From Macrobrachium rosenbergii (lineage: Eukaryota; Arthropoda; Malacostraca; Decapoda; Palaemonidae): a DNA stretch of 64,000 nt. This document shows positions 22,850 through 36,415 of this stretch, one piece after another. How positions within the stretch are numbered: the first letter of the stretch is position 1; each line of letters begins with the position of its first letter. A program made the translations under genes and the position numbers. The stretch spans positions 23,042,309-23,106,308 of the forward strand of contig NC_089792.1 of NCBI RefSeq assembly GCF_040412425.1. Direction: 5' to 3'. Under the pieces are notes generated by a model. It was not told where the DNA came from. It made no database searches and was given only the letters and a program-made list of their open reading frames with translations.

Positions 22850-25789
22850 CCTGAATTCCCCTTTTCCCAGAAGAGTGTACACTGTACAATTCTGTTGGCA
22901 GGCTGCTTGTTGAGCCACAACAGACTCCTCAAAAAGGTCCTTACAGAAGGGGTTAGAATGTAACAATGCAGTGACATTGGAGAGTGATTTGATGGAGCCC
23001 TCCAATGCTTCCATTCACATTTTTATGCGCCATTCTAGGACGTAACAGAGTGCTTCCCATCGGGTTCCCATAAGACTTTTGGCCTCAACTGCAAAAATTA
23101 TCCTGGAATCTTCTGGAAGCCTTTTGGTGGCAACTTCCAGCAAGGTGGTAGAGGTTATAATACTAAGGAGTTGGAGCCTAGCATAAAATTCTGACGAGGC
23201 TGTCCCCTCTGAGAGTCTCCTCATATGGGTCCCAAACTGCTGCATAGCTATGTCTAAAGGGAGCTTTTTCATTTCAAAAGGGAGTTGTAGCGTTGTCCAT
23301 TCCTCGGTGGAATTTCCCGAAACTGGGATGACCATGGCAGATGGTTTTAATTCTGCCATTCTCTCTTCTTTTTTAGTCACTACAAATTCTGAAAATCTGT
23401 CTTCATATGATTAATACTTTTGAAAGTGAAGGGACAGAAGGCTGGGGCTGCTTGGTGAGCAACTTGGGTCTTATTCAAAATGGAAGTAGAGATCCATTTT
23501 TTGTTGACCTGCTAAAGGGTGATTCTATAGCTTTTAATGCTATAGACACAGGTAAGAAAACTGCTTCTGTTAGTGGTTTCTCCATGTCTGGTGAAGATGG
23601 TACCAAGTGCCATTCTGTATTAGGGAATGCTGTCCCGTTTCTAAATTCTACACGTACAACTTCCATCACAGTTTTTCTCTCATCTATTACATATTTGCCA
23701 TTGGGAGAGAAAATGCACACTGAGGCGTCTTGCCAAGGATTATCAGTATCATCAGGGGTGAGTATTGGAGAACATATTGTTTTGATCTGAAGTTCTGTTT
23801 TTCGAACTAAACATTTTGTTGTTTCCAGGAAGAATTCTAACATTATACCTTGTTTAGGCAGTATTTGTATCTACACTCACTTTTTGGTTACAGGATGTAG
23901 TACTTTTGCACTTTGGGGTGTACATGACCGACTTACTTTCCTTTTTGGAATCATGCTTTATGTCCCTATGTATTGCCATTCTGTGGCAAGGGCATCTTTG
24001 ATGGTACTCAGTTTCCTTACAGAATTGATTCAATGCCGCAAACTGTGTATCCCTTCTGGGGGAGCTTGCGCAATCTAACTGAGCTTCAGCAACTGAACTG
24101 TAAACTGTTAATCAAGGGGCAGAAGTCCTGGGTAAGTTACTATGCTCCTCCAAAAATGTAGTAATTTCAGTCGGAGTTAAGTGGATTCTAATATCCCTCT
24201 TGGGGGAAAGATCCAATTCAGCAACAATAGCTGCAAAAGGAACAGAATTCCTTCTGGAAGGTTTCTCCCATGGTTAGCTAAAATTTGTGTCACCCTGAGC
24301 CTTCTGGGTTCAGCAGGGCCATTTCAATGGCAATGTCCACTTCATATTCTTTAGTAGGAATGTCAACCCCATGGAAAGATTCCTCTACTTCCTCCATGTA
24401 AGGAGGAAGGTGCTATCTGTTTAACTGAATAAGAACCACCCATATAAGTCGAAGCTGAAACCCCGACAGCAGAAGCAGGATGATCAGTGAAAGGCAGGCA
24501 GCGATGGGCGCTCTGTCTCTGCTGGACGTCCATGAATCACTGTGCGATCAGGCAACAACAGGTGCTCAGGCGCTACATGGCACTCGAGAGAAGATGGGCG
24601 AAGATGGGCGCTCTGACACAGAAGGTCGAACGGACACTAATGAGTGCTTAGATGATCTCGGGTTCTCAGACAAAACAGGGCGTTCGGCACTCAAGGAAGC
24701 TTCAGAAACTGCAGGGCGCTTGGGCGCCAGAGGAGTCTTGGGTGCTGGAGGACGCTCAGAAGACGCTTTATGGGAAGAAGAGCACTTCCGAGACGAAGGG
24801 CGCTTGGGAGCCACACTCTGACTCTCCACCAAGTGAGTAACAGAAGGAAAACGCTCCAGGCTATCCCAATGGCTGCATGACGGATGAGGACTGAGTATGG
24901 GATCCTTGAATCTCTTACACAGCACTGGAGGAGAACACGACATATCACCTGCACGTCTTTTTGAAGGACGGGATTCATCCACAAAGCGCCATTGACACCT
25001 GGGAGAAGACTCATCAGAGTTTAAAGAAAGACGATGCACATCCAAGGATATGCCTTTCCAGTGGCGCTTGGCTGCAACCTGGGATTCAGCAACAGGTCCA
25101 GCCGAGGGGGCGACTAACAATGGGCAGACCCCACCGACCTCCCTTAGGCTACCAGTTTGACTCCTCCCAGGTTTAGGGGAGTATGTCATTCACCTTTACC
25201 TAGGAGAATCAACGGGCTAGGCAGCCACCTCCTCCACCAACACTTCACTAGCACTGGGCACTATTGGGCACTCTACCGACACTACACTGGCACTAGGCAC
25301 TACTGGGCATTCCAAATCACTCTTACTGTCCATAAGGACCTTCACAGACAATCATCTCGAATCTCTTATCAATCTTACACTCAAAGCTGGCAATGGGGTC
25401 GGGTTCAGAATACAGAAAGCTGGGTAAAGGAGTGGGTTGCACAGATGGAGAGTTATGAACAGGATCAACAGAAATCACAGGAACGTCGATTTCGACATTA
25501 GCATTATCATTATCATAGTTATTAGGAGGTTCATGGCTGACTTACTAATCCGTCTAGCAGTCGCCTTCCTCTCCTTATCCCTAGCCAGTTTATTTAAATG
25601 AGATCTCAAAGTCTTCCATTTCTTACTGTCCCAGTCGGTACATTCGTTACATCTTAAATCTAATGAACAAACCTGTCCACTACAGTCTGTGCAGATAGTA
25701 TGAAAATCGTAAGATTCTTTAGTCAAACGTGTATTACAGCCTTTGCTGCAATACCTAAAGCTAATCGAACTTGAGTCTGACATATCGAA
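22850..25789 (-). pseudogene. DIRS-like gag ORF, most complete copy
   Basis: On the minus strand it starts at 25783 with MSDSSSISFRYCSKGC, then CTDCSGQVCSLDLRCNEC, TDWDSKKWKTLRSHLNKLAR and a basic stretch: an N-terminal Cys cluster followed by a basic helix. A Ser/Pro-rich middle follows (25189-24566, many repeated 'APKRP' and 'SERP' units). The C-terminal half (23843-22808) has MKKLPLDIAMQQFGTHMRR, FYARLQLLSIIT, NVTALLHSNPF and FEESVVAQQAACQQNCTVY. Three or more frames are needed. It is truncated at 22850 where the LINE tail begins, so pol is missing. Confidence 0.7.
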
Positions 25790-26115
25790 AACAAGTCAAC
25801 TAAAGTCACAATCGGGAAATAAAATATATATCCAATTAACCAAGTTGTCAAAATAATGATTAAACAGAGCCTAACTCTATCTAAAAATGCCAAAAGGCCT
25901 ATCAAAGCAAGAATACTTCACCAAAATGATGAAAAGACAATCGGAAATGACGAATTCCAAAATCAAAACTGCAGAAGCAAATATAGCTCCTTTCCTAGTT
26001 GTTCCTCTCTTACCCTGAAAATGGGCGAGGTTAGTCATCTAGCCAAAACAAAATTTTAGCAGCTGAGAGAGTGAAACTAATAGCAATGTAATTACTTGGT
26101 AAGTAACTTATATAA
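25790..26115 (-). repeat. DIRS-family 5' leader module
   Basis: It ends with 'taattacttggtaagtaact' and 'tatataaaa', preceded by 'ttttagcagctgagagag' and 'gggcgaggttagtcatcta'. This is the shared leader upstream of gag. It directly abuts a second gag copy at 26116. Confidence 0.7.
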
Positions 26116-27640
26116 AAAAAGCTTTTACTTCAAAAATCTTGACAAAATCTTTGGCAAGGAAGTCTAGTTCTGCCGAAGCACCAGAGGGAGCTAAGTCCAA
26201 AGACACTTGTCTTGCTCCCTTTTCAACAAAAGCCAAACTACTAACTCCTTGAGAGACTTCTTGGAGGACGAAGAAAGCACCAGAGGAGGGAGCTTTCTTC
26301 AACAAGCTCATAAGCTCGGAACACAAAAGTCCTTGTCTACAAAGGACAGGACTCTGAGACACTGAGAGCCTGATACTGAACAGCTGGTGCCTGGTGATTG
26401 GAAACTGGCACTGGGCGCTCGGGAGCCACTGGAAGCTCATGAGCCATTGGGTGCTCAGGAGTGGCACTTGGGAGTGCAACTGCTATGCACCTTTCAAAGG
26501 CCGAGGCTCATCAGGAAAGTGCCACCGACACCTCTTGTCCGAACTGGAATCTAATGCACTAAAGGATATAAATGCACATCCATCAAGACGCCTTTCCGGT
26601 GGCGGTCTGCTGATACCTGGGAATGTACTACAGGATCGACTGAGGGGGCAACTACCTGGGGACAAATCCCTTTAGACTCCCTTGGACTGCCAGTATGCCT
26701 TCTCCCAGATTTGGGGAAGCTTGACAGTGACTTCAGGTCTAGGAGATCCGATGGACCGGATAGCCACCTTCTCCACCAAAATCCAGTGAGATACCTTCCT
26801 GCTGGCTGTCTGTTGATACCTGGGAAGTGCGACAGGCTCAACTGAGGGGGCAACCACCTGTAGGCAAACCACACCAGCCTCCCTTGAACTTTCAATATGC
26901 CTCCCCCAGGTTTAGGGGTCTGACAGGAACCTTCCATCTAGGAGCGTTGATGGGACGAGCAGCCACCTCCTCCACTAACACAACACTTCACTGTCACATT
27001 TGGGGAAGGATCTAGTTTAATTTCCTGTTAATCCAGACTCAAAACTGGCAATGGCACGGGATGAAAGCAAGGGAGTAGGGCGCAGGAGCAAGTGGATAAA
27101 AGCAGGAGGGTGAGCAGTAGGAGAGAAAAAGGTATGCAGGGAGAGCTGGCGCCAGACGAATGAGAGCCAGCGCCAGGTGCTGGGTGCTCTAAGCTGGCGC
27201 CAGGCTGTAGTTGGCACCAGGCGAGCTAGTAGCTCGGGAGCTAGTGGACACTCCTGGGCGCTCGGAGCATGAGCTGGTGCCAGGTGAGCTGGAAGCCAGG
27301 TTGGCACTAAAAAATGTGGAACACTTCACGATTTGTGTATCATCCTTGTGCAGGGCCCTTGCTAATCTCCTCTGTATTGTTCCGATTCTAGTATATGTAC
27401 TGCCGAAGCAAGTACCACAGCATGGTTCTCGGCTGTCGAGAACGTCTTCTCTTCCTAAAGCTTATTGCAACCAAAACATTAAGCACAATTTCTCTCCTAC
27501 TGCATTCCTGCCCTTACACTTTTTCAGTTCTTCAATGGAAAGTGTGATAAGAAGTTTAATCTTGATCACAAATTCGCTACAGCCGCAAAAAATTGATGAA
27601 CTTGAATCAACTTAAAAATAACAAAACAAGAAAAACTGAT
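26116..27640 (-). pseudogene. DIRS-like gag remnant, second subfamily
   Basis: The minus-strand frame 26479-26108 contains LAPSGASAELDFLAKDFVKI. The corresponding plus-strand text 'gaagcaccagagggagctaa' recurs at 42954. Further Ser/Pro-type frames follow (26937-26551, 27307-27017). A U6 snRNA pseudogene lies within it at 27309-27415. The copy shares its layout with 42880-45600, so both belong to one subfamily. No intact frame remains. Confidence 0.55.
27309..27415 (-). ncRNA. U6 spliceosomal snRNA pseudogene
   Basis: Read on the minus strand it starts GTACTTGCTTCGGCAGTACA, continues TATACTAGAATCGGAACAAT, then ACAGAGGAGATTAGCAAGGG, and ends with TCGTGAAGTGTTCCACATTT and a run of T. The length of 107 nt and the end in six T match U6. 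It departs from canonical U6 at several positions (an altered GCATGG segment and one base lost in the AAATTCG segment), so it is probably a pseudogene. It is embedded in a DIRS gag copy, with no visible U6 promoter elements upstream. Confidence 0.9.
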
Positions 27641-27935
27641 CCTGAAAGCTTTAAGCTAGAGGGCTACTCGAAATAAGTGGTAATGCTTCACTGAAATCCA
27701 GTTATACAACTAGAAAATAATGAACAAAGCTGCTGCAAGTACTTGAAGCTTACATCAAGCAAGGCAGAAACAGAATGAGGTTGTCTGCTAAGTCGTTCCG
27801 AGTATTCCCATTAGTGGGCGGGACTGGTTACCTACACTAAACAATCAAAGTGCTACCATAAATTTTAAATTTAAGCTGCTGCGCTAGTTAGAAACTATAA
27901 CTATGTAATTACTTGGTAAGTTACTCATATAAAAC
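27640..27935 (-). repeat. DIRS-family 5' leader module
   Basis: 'cccattagtgggcgggactg', 'gttacctacacta', 'aatttaagctgctgcgc' and 'taattacttggtaagttact' occur in order, as in the leaders at 8, 14, 26 and 45.8 kb. Confidence 0.7.
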
Positions 27936-28149
27936 TAACTGTTCATACAATTTGTAAACAAAATTTTTTAGCTCAGTGGTCTCACTGCTATTTAAGCAAC
28001 AAATGAAAATTTAAATAACATAGTGCAGTCAGCTCAGCACTATTGATACTGTATACTTATTCAACACAGAGTTTATCTACCCATGGCCAGACCTCAAGGC
28101 AGAAGCCAAAATAAAAGCTACATGCTCAGTATAGACAAAAGTCACTTAC
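27936..28149. other. TOP3A intron, no gene seen
   Basis: AT-rich sequence flanking the donor of the 28150-28330 exon. Confidence 0.5.
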
Positions 28150-28330
28150 CTCCCCAATTGGGATCTGCTGTCTGCATCTCTACTAAAGGGGAAAGACTTA
28201 ACTCTTTTGGGAAAATATTAGTTTCTGTGCGCGGATAACTGATGAGCCCTTGAGTATAAAGCCTTTCAGCAATCCTCATTGCTTCTTTGGCATTTATGCG
28301 TAGTTTACGTGAGGCCAGTTTTTCAAGTTC
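28150..28330 (-). CDS. TOP3A: TOP3A exon with the active-site tyrosine
   Basis: The exon encodes ELEKLASRKLRINAKEAMRI, AERLYTQGLISYPRTETNIF and PKELSLSPLVEMQTADPNWG. SYPRTETN carries the Tyr that forms the covalent phosphotyrosine link with DNA in type IA topoisomerases, and the following Arg and Thr are also conserved. The acceptor is 'attttaaaacag' and the donor 'gtaagt'. It begins in phase 0 after the exon at 36826-37001 (LDTV/ELEKL) and ends with one base shared with 15862-16080. It is fully open. Confidence 0.97.
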
Positions 28331-28414
28331 CTGTTTTAAAATCATAAAAAGCACATTTAAAATATGCATCAAAATTTTAGGATATATTATATTCAATCTA
28401 AAAAGAACACATAT

Positions 28415-29220
28415 TTCACAAATTTAAACTTTCGATGAACAACATACAACTCACTAATCCAAAATATTGGGGGAGGAACCCTTAATAAATTAGCAAAAAT
28501 CTTGAAGGTTAGGCTATCAAGATTTGAAGGAATACCAAAAGTGCGTCCTTGATTTACAGCGCCACCAACTTACAGTGATTTGATCTTATGGCATTTTTTC
28601 AGCGCTATTAATGGCGTTTTACCGCACTGTAACTTGATGTTACATCAAGTTACAGTGCTTACGATGCTGTAACATGATGCAACATCAACTTATGGCAACG
28701 TAAGTGCCAGTAAAGCACAGATAATGGCAAAAAAAGATTTATGGCGGAAATCAGCTTACATGCTTGAACAGATCCGGCGCCATAAGTCGAGGACACACTG
28801 TAGCTAGAACGCACCTCATAAATGCATTAAAACTGCAATCTAACACAATTTCAACCTTCTTTTAACAAAAACCAAATCAGGACAAATAAATGGGCAAAAT
28901 TACAAAAATCAAAGGTAAGCTGTAAGGTTAGGCTAGGTCTAAAGTGTACCAAACTAAAAACAAAAACATACTCGTATTTCACAAATCTAAACTTACAATG
29001 AACAACATAAACACACAGTACCAACTCACTAATCCAAAATATATAGGAGGAACTTATAATACAATAGCCAAAGTCTTGAAAGCTAAGCTACCACGATTAT
29101 AAAATTATAGTCAAAGAAATATCAAGTAGCTAGATTCGAATATCAAGTTTTTAGAATGCACAATATACATCCATTAAAAGTGCAATCTAACACAATTTTA
29201 ACCTTTTTTTAACAGAATAT
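28415..29220. repeat. Tandem duplication, one copy occupied by a MITE
   Basis: The unit beginning 'acaaatttaaactttcgatgaac' with 'ctcactaatccaaaatat' and ending near 'gcaatctaacacaatttcaacc' occurs at about 28415-28860. It recurs at about 28980-29190 ('acaaatctaaacttacaatgaac', 'ctcactaatccaaaatat', 'gcaatctaacacaatttt'). The first copy contains the 28541-28799 MITE and the second does not. Confidence 0.75.
28541..28799. mobile_element. MITE with ~24-bp inverted ends
   Basis: The left end gtgcgtccttgatttacagc and the right end, whose complement reads gtgtgtcctcgacttatggc, form imperfect inverted repeats ending in GCGCC. TA follows the right end. The interior holds a perfect 16-bp palindrome at 28624-28658. 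The neighbouring tandem copy gives an empty site. Confidence 0.75.
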
Positions 29221-29223
29221 AAA

Positions 29224-29466
29224 TTTTATAATAAAATTTATTTGGATACTTACCTACTGTTAAAGATAGCTTACATCTCCACATGGGTGAGTCAGCATTC
29301 AGACAAAAGATGATCAAGTGTCTAGTATACCTGTTCTCCACTTAGTATTTTTTTCAAGTTTTAGCTCTTGTCAGAATTCTCCGACAGACCACTATGTGGT
29401 GGGGAAGTTGGGCAGGGTCTACTTCAACAGTAGATAAGTATCAAAATAATAAATTTAATAATGAAA
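29224..29466. repeat. DIRS-family terminal module with inverted ends
   Basis: The left arm 'tttggatacttacctactgt' (with 'ataataaaattta' before it) and the right arm 'aacagtagataagtatcaaa' (then 'ataataaattta') are inverted repeats of about 42 bp around a ~155-bp core. The architecture is like 62690-63010. It lies just beyond the 3' end of the minus-strand recombinase remnant at 29870-31560, so it probably marks that element's 3' end. Confidence 0.7.
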
Positions 29467-29599
29467 ATTTATATCATTAGGGATGAATCTTACCCAATCT
29501 TAAAGATTGCTGATTCTCACATTGAGAAGAGGATGGTGCATAATGCAGCTGGTCAATAACTGCTCAGTCAACTGAGCTAATGGTTTCTTGCATGAAACC

Positions 29600-29793
29600 C
29601 AAAGCATTATCGGTTATCGGCAATCTTGTTTTATGGTACTTGTCCAGCGACAACGATAACTGGATTTTTGGCGCCAATATGCGCCGATCCCCAGTAATCA
29701 GCGCTATTATTAACGATTTTCGGTTAGCGGCGATTTTCGATTATTGTTATGCCGTCAGGAACAGGAACCCTGCCAATGACCGGGGACTGCCTG
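29600..29793. mobile_element. Tc1/mariner-like MITE, left end degraded
   Basis: The right end CGGGGACTGCCTG followed by TA matches the 14034 and 20275 copies. Internal 'cggttatcggcaatc' and 'gataactgg' blocks also match. The left CAGGCAG end is mutated. Confidence 0.7.
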
Positions 29794-29869
29794 TACAGTA
29801 TACATATACAGTATACCTTCATGCTCCCCAAAACATCAAAACCAAGGATTTAAGACAAAGAACCTAAAA

Positions 29870-31560
29870 GATTGTTCTTTCTTTGGTTCAGGAAAAGACT
29901 TTACCCAATACTAGTATTGGACTAAGGGCTTTACTGTCTTCAGACATGATTCTGTTTACTTACGGTAGTGAGTGGCAAAAACCGAATTGCACTTCTACTG
30001 CGTTATTAATCACAGCCTCAAACGACAAATGTCATAAAACTAAATGAAGTAGCAACTGCTCTTACATTATGAATATTTACATTCAATAAAAGTAAAAAGT
30101 ATGGAACTAGTTTCTTATTTGCTAACCTAATCAAATACGTCACAGAGAATATTGTTCTTTGACAAAAGCATTCCAGGTTTCCTAAACCTACAAAACAAAA
30201 GGTTACCTTTGCCTCTCCCAGACTTATTTAAAAAATTTTCACTGCCCTAACAGGACAGAGAAGTGTTTCCTCTTTCTTCCCCATCAAGGAGGCTAAATTT
30301 GGAATTCTTACAAATCTCAGAAACACATAGCCTTAACATCATTCTCAGCTCTACAGCAAAGAGAAAAAATAGCATTCCTCTACAACAGCTTAAGGATAGT
30401 GCTTGGAATAAACTTACTCTTTTAACTGCCAATAATGCTAACAAAAAGCGTTTCATAATAAATACTTCAATGGTCTGATTCCTGAGACTCAAAAGGATCT
30501 GCAGATAAAATTTTAGAACTACGACTACATTCTGGAGATTGAAACTACTGAAACTGAGTACTATGGGCTTCAATATCAACTGATCTCAATACCTTACGTG
30601 ATCATTACCCAGATCCAATTGCACATGATGCAATACTAAGGAAAGCATAGAACTCCAACCTCAACAGTAGACAGTGAAAAACTAACTACAGTATATCTAA
30701 GAAAGTGGAGAATCTATGATGCCTACAGGGGCTCAAATGCTAGAAATTCCTCTAGAACTGCTCCTGAAGCAATACATAAACAGCTGCTTCTGAAACAAAG
30801 CCACTGTTGTTTCTCCACTTGATTAAGGATAGAATCCGAGATACCTTAGAAAACCCCATTATCATGAGAGAAGGCAGCTGAAGATCTCTAAGGAGTTAAG
30901 TGTGGGGTGCTGAAGTTAGTGGAACTGCATGGAATTTGATGGTTTAAATTCATTTTTCCTTAATGGAAAAATATGAGAAAGATCTACTGAAAGTGCTAAA
31001 AATATAAAAAGTCTAAAAATCATTCCCTCTGAGGTTACTAAGGCTCTACAGGAGCCACTGAGCAATTCTTATACACAAAATTTGTTCAATACTTTCCATA
31101 GAATAGATTAAGGGGGAAGGCACATGCATCTAAATTGGGACAAACTTGAAGAAATGCCTCCGCTTCTTAAGCCTGAGGGTCCTTTAAGGACTAGTAGTAG
31201 ACTGGTTGTCCCTGTTCATCCATAAGTTAAGTCCACATTTGAGTACTCCTCCAATTCCACAGTGACTACTGGACTCATGCATATAACGGCCACTCCAAAG
31301 GCAGAACTTGTCCTTCATGAGTCTTCAATTGCCAAAAACAATGTCCTTCTGCAGAATAAGCTAGAAGAACCAGTACTACATATAATGTTAATTTTTGCCC
31401 AAAGAAGCAGTCTTTCTGCTATGACTTAGTTTCTGAGCAAATGTTTGCATTGTAAAAACTTCCATATAGCCAAGAGTTCGAGTACTTAAGGATAAACCTG
31501 CCAGGACTCTTCAATGGTCTTTCCACCACACTGTGTCGTTGGGGGACTACAGATCTTTAG
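29870..31560 (-). pseudogene. DIRS RNase H and tyrosine recombinase remnant
   Basis: From 31560 downward the minus strand reads WQLKTHEGQVLPLEWPLY, then WNWRSTQMW-LMDEQGQPVY, LDACAFP: the RNase H domain and tail of DIRS pol. The frame 30579-30247 has KRFLLALLAVKRVSLFQALS, like the 'FLLALASGKRVSEL.ALS' box that contains the first catalytic Arg of DIRS recombinases. Near 30090 IHNVRAVATSFSF matches the HxxR box (HEVRAVATS in the 63.4-kb copy). The RT, RNase H, recombinase order is diagnostic of DIRS. Many stops are present. Confidence 0.75.
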
Positions 31561-32112
31561 TCGTGCAACGGCATACCAATCAAAATATCATTGAATCTTG
31601 TTTTATCAAGTCAAGTAATGAAGTGTCCTAAATTTAAGTATTGGTTTGTTTAAACTTAATGCCTTCATAATTAAAAGTTGTTGCTAAATACAAGCAAAAT
31701 TAGTATTCAGTTTTATACATGTTTCTGCAATTTGAATGGGTAACATAAAGCAACTCTTATTTGGTTCTAGTTTGTGACCACGTGATCCCGGGTTTTCCTG
31801 GATTACCCTTTTGTTTATTACCCCTTGGCAATTAACCATCTGGTATTCAATTTTATTTATGTTTTTGGATTTTGTATGGCTAAACTTTCATATCTCTTGT
31901 AGTTAGGTCTATGTTTTAGTTTGTGACTAACTCAATTCTGGATTATCTTTCTGTTTATGACCCTTTGACAACTGACCATCTGGTATTCATGTTCTTTTTG
32001 TTTACTTTGTAACCTTCTTTTAATCCGTCTCATTTGTTTCCCAGGCAGTCGTTAATAAACATGAAAGTGCTTGGTACTGAACTTCTGCCTGTCATTTTCC
32101 TGTGGGATTCAC

Positions 32113-32118
<6 letters not shown>
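31561..32118. repeat. Degenerate tandem repeats of about 150 bp
   Basis: 'accatctggtattcaatttt' near 31836 recurs as 'accatctggtattcatgttc' near 31975. 'gtttgtgac' plus 'tggatta' blocks precede both copies. No coding frame. Confidence 0.55.

Positions 32119-32146
<28 letters not shown>
32119..32146. repeat. (TA)n microsatellite
   Basis: A pure TA run. Similar runs at 33154-33181 and 33539-33572 border the Tigger-like elements, which insert at TA. Confidence 0.95.
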
Positions 32147-32149
<3 letters not shown>

Positions 32150-32169
32150 GCCATATATATATATACACA

Positions 32170-33150
32170 CAGTAGAACCTCATTCCTCGACTGTACTAGA
32201 ACTTGAAATAATCGGATTTCAACACGAAATGTTGAGTAAATTTTGTGTCGGAGTTCAAACAACAAACCGGAATCCGACCCGATGAATCATATGATGTTTG
32301 TAGAAAAAAAGTTTCGGGCGGCTGCCGCTAGTTGGCGTTGTTGGTGGCGTTCTTTCCATGCTTATTTAAAAGCATTTAAAGCCCACACATGCTGCTGCTG
32401 CTGCTGTTGAAAAACAAGCCATATTATCACATGAAATTAATAATACATTATTTATAAACCGAATTACTGTATGTCTGTTATCATAAAATTAAGAAAAATT
32501 TCCGAAATTACGTCGGAACTCGGCAGCCTGTGGCAGATAAACAAACCAGAGCGCCGCCCTGGTGGTGTATCGCGGTACTAATTAGATAAACATTCTGAAT
32601 GTTTATGTAATTAGTACCGTGATACACCACCAGGGCGGCGATCTGGTTTGTTTATATCTGCCACAAGCTGCCGAGTTCCAAAGTAATTTCGTTAATTTTT
32701 CTTAATTTTATGATAACAGACATACAGTAATTCGGTTTATAAATACTGTATTATTAATTTCATGTGATATGGCTTGTTTTTCAATGTTATCATTATTAAC
32801 AACAGTTTTCATGTGTACCTGTTACAGTACATTCTGGTAGTGCCTATAAGGCTACTTCTAGCCTAGCCTATGGTAATACGGCCGTATTGGTCATAGGCCA
32901 ACTTTTTGATACAGTATGCATTTAAAAATGTAAAAATGCTTCTGATATGGTAAGTTATTCAACTCTGAACCTATTTAATTGTAATTTTGTAAAGTTTTGT
33001 ATAAAAGGCAAGGTTGGGGTAATGACTGGTGGTCAGAATGGATTAATCCATTTTCAGTTATTTCTTATGGGAGAAATTAACTCAGAATTCGACTAAATCG
33101 AATCTCAACACTTCTTCTGGAACGAATTAGCGTCGAGAACCAAGGTTCTA

Positions 33151-33153
<3 letters not shown>
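32170..33153. mobile_element. Tigger/pogo-like non-autonomous element with internal hairpin
   Basis: The ends CAGTAGAACCTCATTCCTCG and CGAGAACCAAGGTTCTACTG are inverted repeats within flanking TA-rich DNA. The subterminal stretch with 'ttttcagttatttcttatgg' near 33050 is typical of pogo/Tigger elements. The interior contains a long inverted repeat at 32408-32785. It has no transposase frame. Confidence 0.8.
32408..32785. repeat. Long near-perfect inverted repeat (foldback)
   Basis: Left arm 32408-32591 ('ttgaaaaacaagccatatta' to 'tagataaacattc') and right arm 32597-32785 ('gaatgtttatgtaattagta' to 'atatggcttgtttttcaa') are inverted copies of about 185 bp with almost no loop. Small differences include a few substitutions and 'tactg' near 32745. 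Confidence 0.92.
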
Positions 33154-33181
<28 letters not shown>

Positions 33182-33530
33182 CACCCCATATTTGCCGTTT
33201 CACTGTTCGCAGACTCACGTATTCGCGGATTTCTCTGTGGAACGTATCTACCCATTATTCGCGGAAAATTCGGCCATTCGTGGTATTTTTCACTGAGAAA
33301 TATTCACTAATTACTGTATTTTCATACCATTTTCATGACTAAATGCACTTTTTGTGATAAAACTTTTAAAATACTCAGGTGTAAGCATTTTAAGAGGGTT
33401 TTATGTGTGTTCAAACTATCAAAATAGGCAGTTTTAAGTGTTTTTAGACAGGTTTTAAGTATTCGCGGATTTTAACTATTCACGGAGGAGGGGAGTGCGG
33501 TACACATCCCCGCGAATAAAGGGGTTTACT
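33182..33530. mobile_element. Tigger-like MITE, same family as 12340-12646
   Basis: 'accccatatttgccgtttca' to 'ataaaggggtttactg' followed by TA. The left end is clipped by the TA tract. Internal blocks match the 12340 and 49649 copies. Confidence 0.85.
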
Positions 33531-33573
33531 GTATGTATGTATGTATGTATATATATATATATATATATATATA

Positions 33574-36198
<2,625 letters not shown>

Positions 36199-36350
36199 AA
36201 ATGGACTCAGCAGGTAATTCTAGAACAACAGCAGGCACTACTGGTGATGGTCTGGAACAGCCAATGGCATCAGCACTGATTCAAAACCCATCAACGGCTG
36301 CTCCTGCACCTACACCAAGATATGGTCAGTTGTTTGTATATGACTGGAAG
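36199..36350 (+). CDS. Candidate orphan exon on the plus strand
   Basis: An open segment reads MDSAGNSRTTAGTTGDGLEQ, then PMASALIQNPSTAAPAPTPR and YGQLFVYDWK. It is preceded by a good acceptor ('gttattttcatttag') and followed by a donor (AAG before gtaaat). The composition is Ala/Thr/Pro-rich and unlike the AT-driven frames around it. It opposes TOP3A transcription and sits in the intron between exons 38097-38267 and 36826-37001 side DNA and 28330. I do not recognise the protein. It may be an exon of a nested gene, a displaced exon, or chance. Confidence 0.35.
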
Positions 36351-36415
36351 GTAAATGGGGCTGGTGCTGCTTGTAGACTTTTGCTAACTATTAATAGTAG
36401 GGTTAATTTTGCTGT

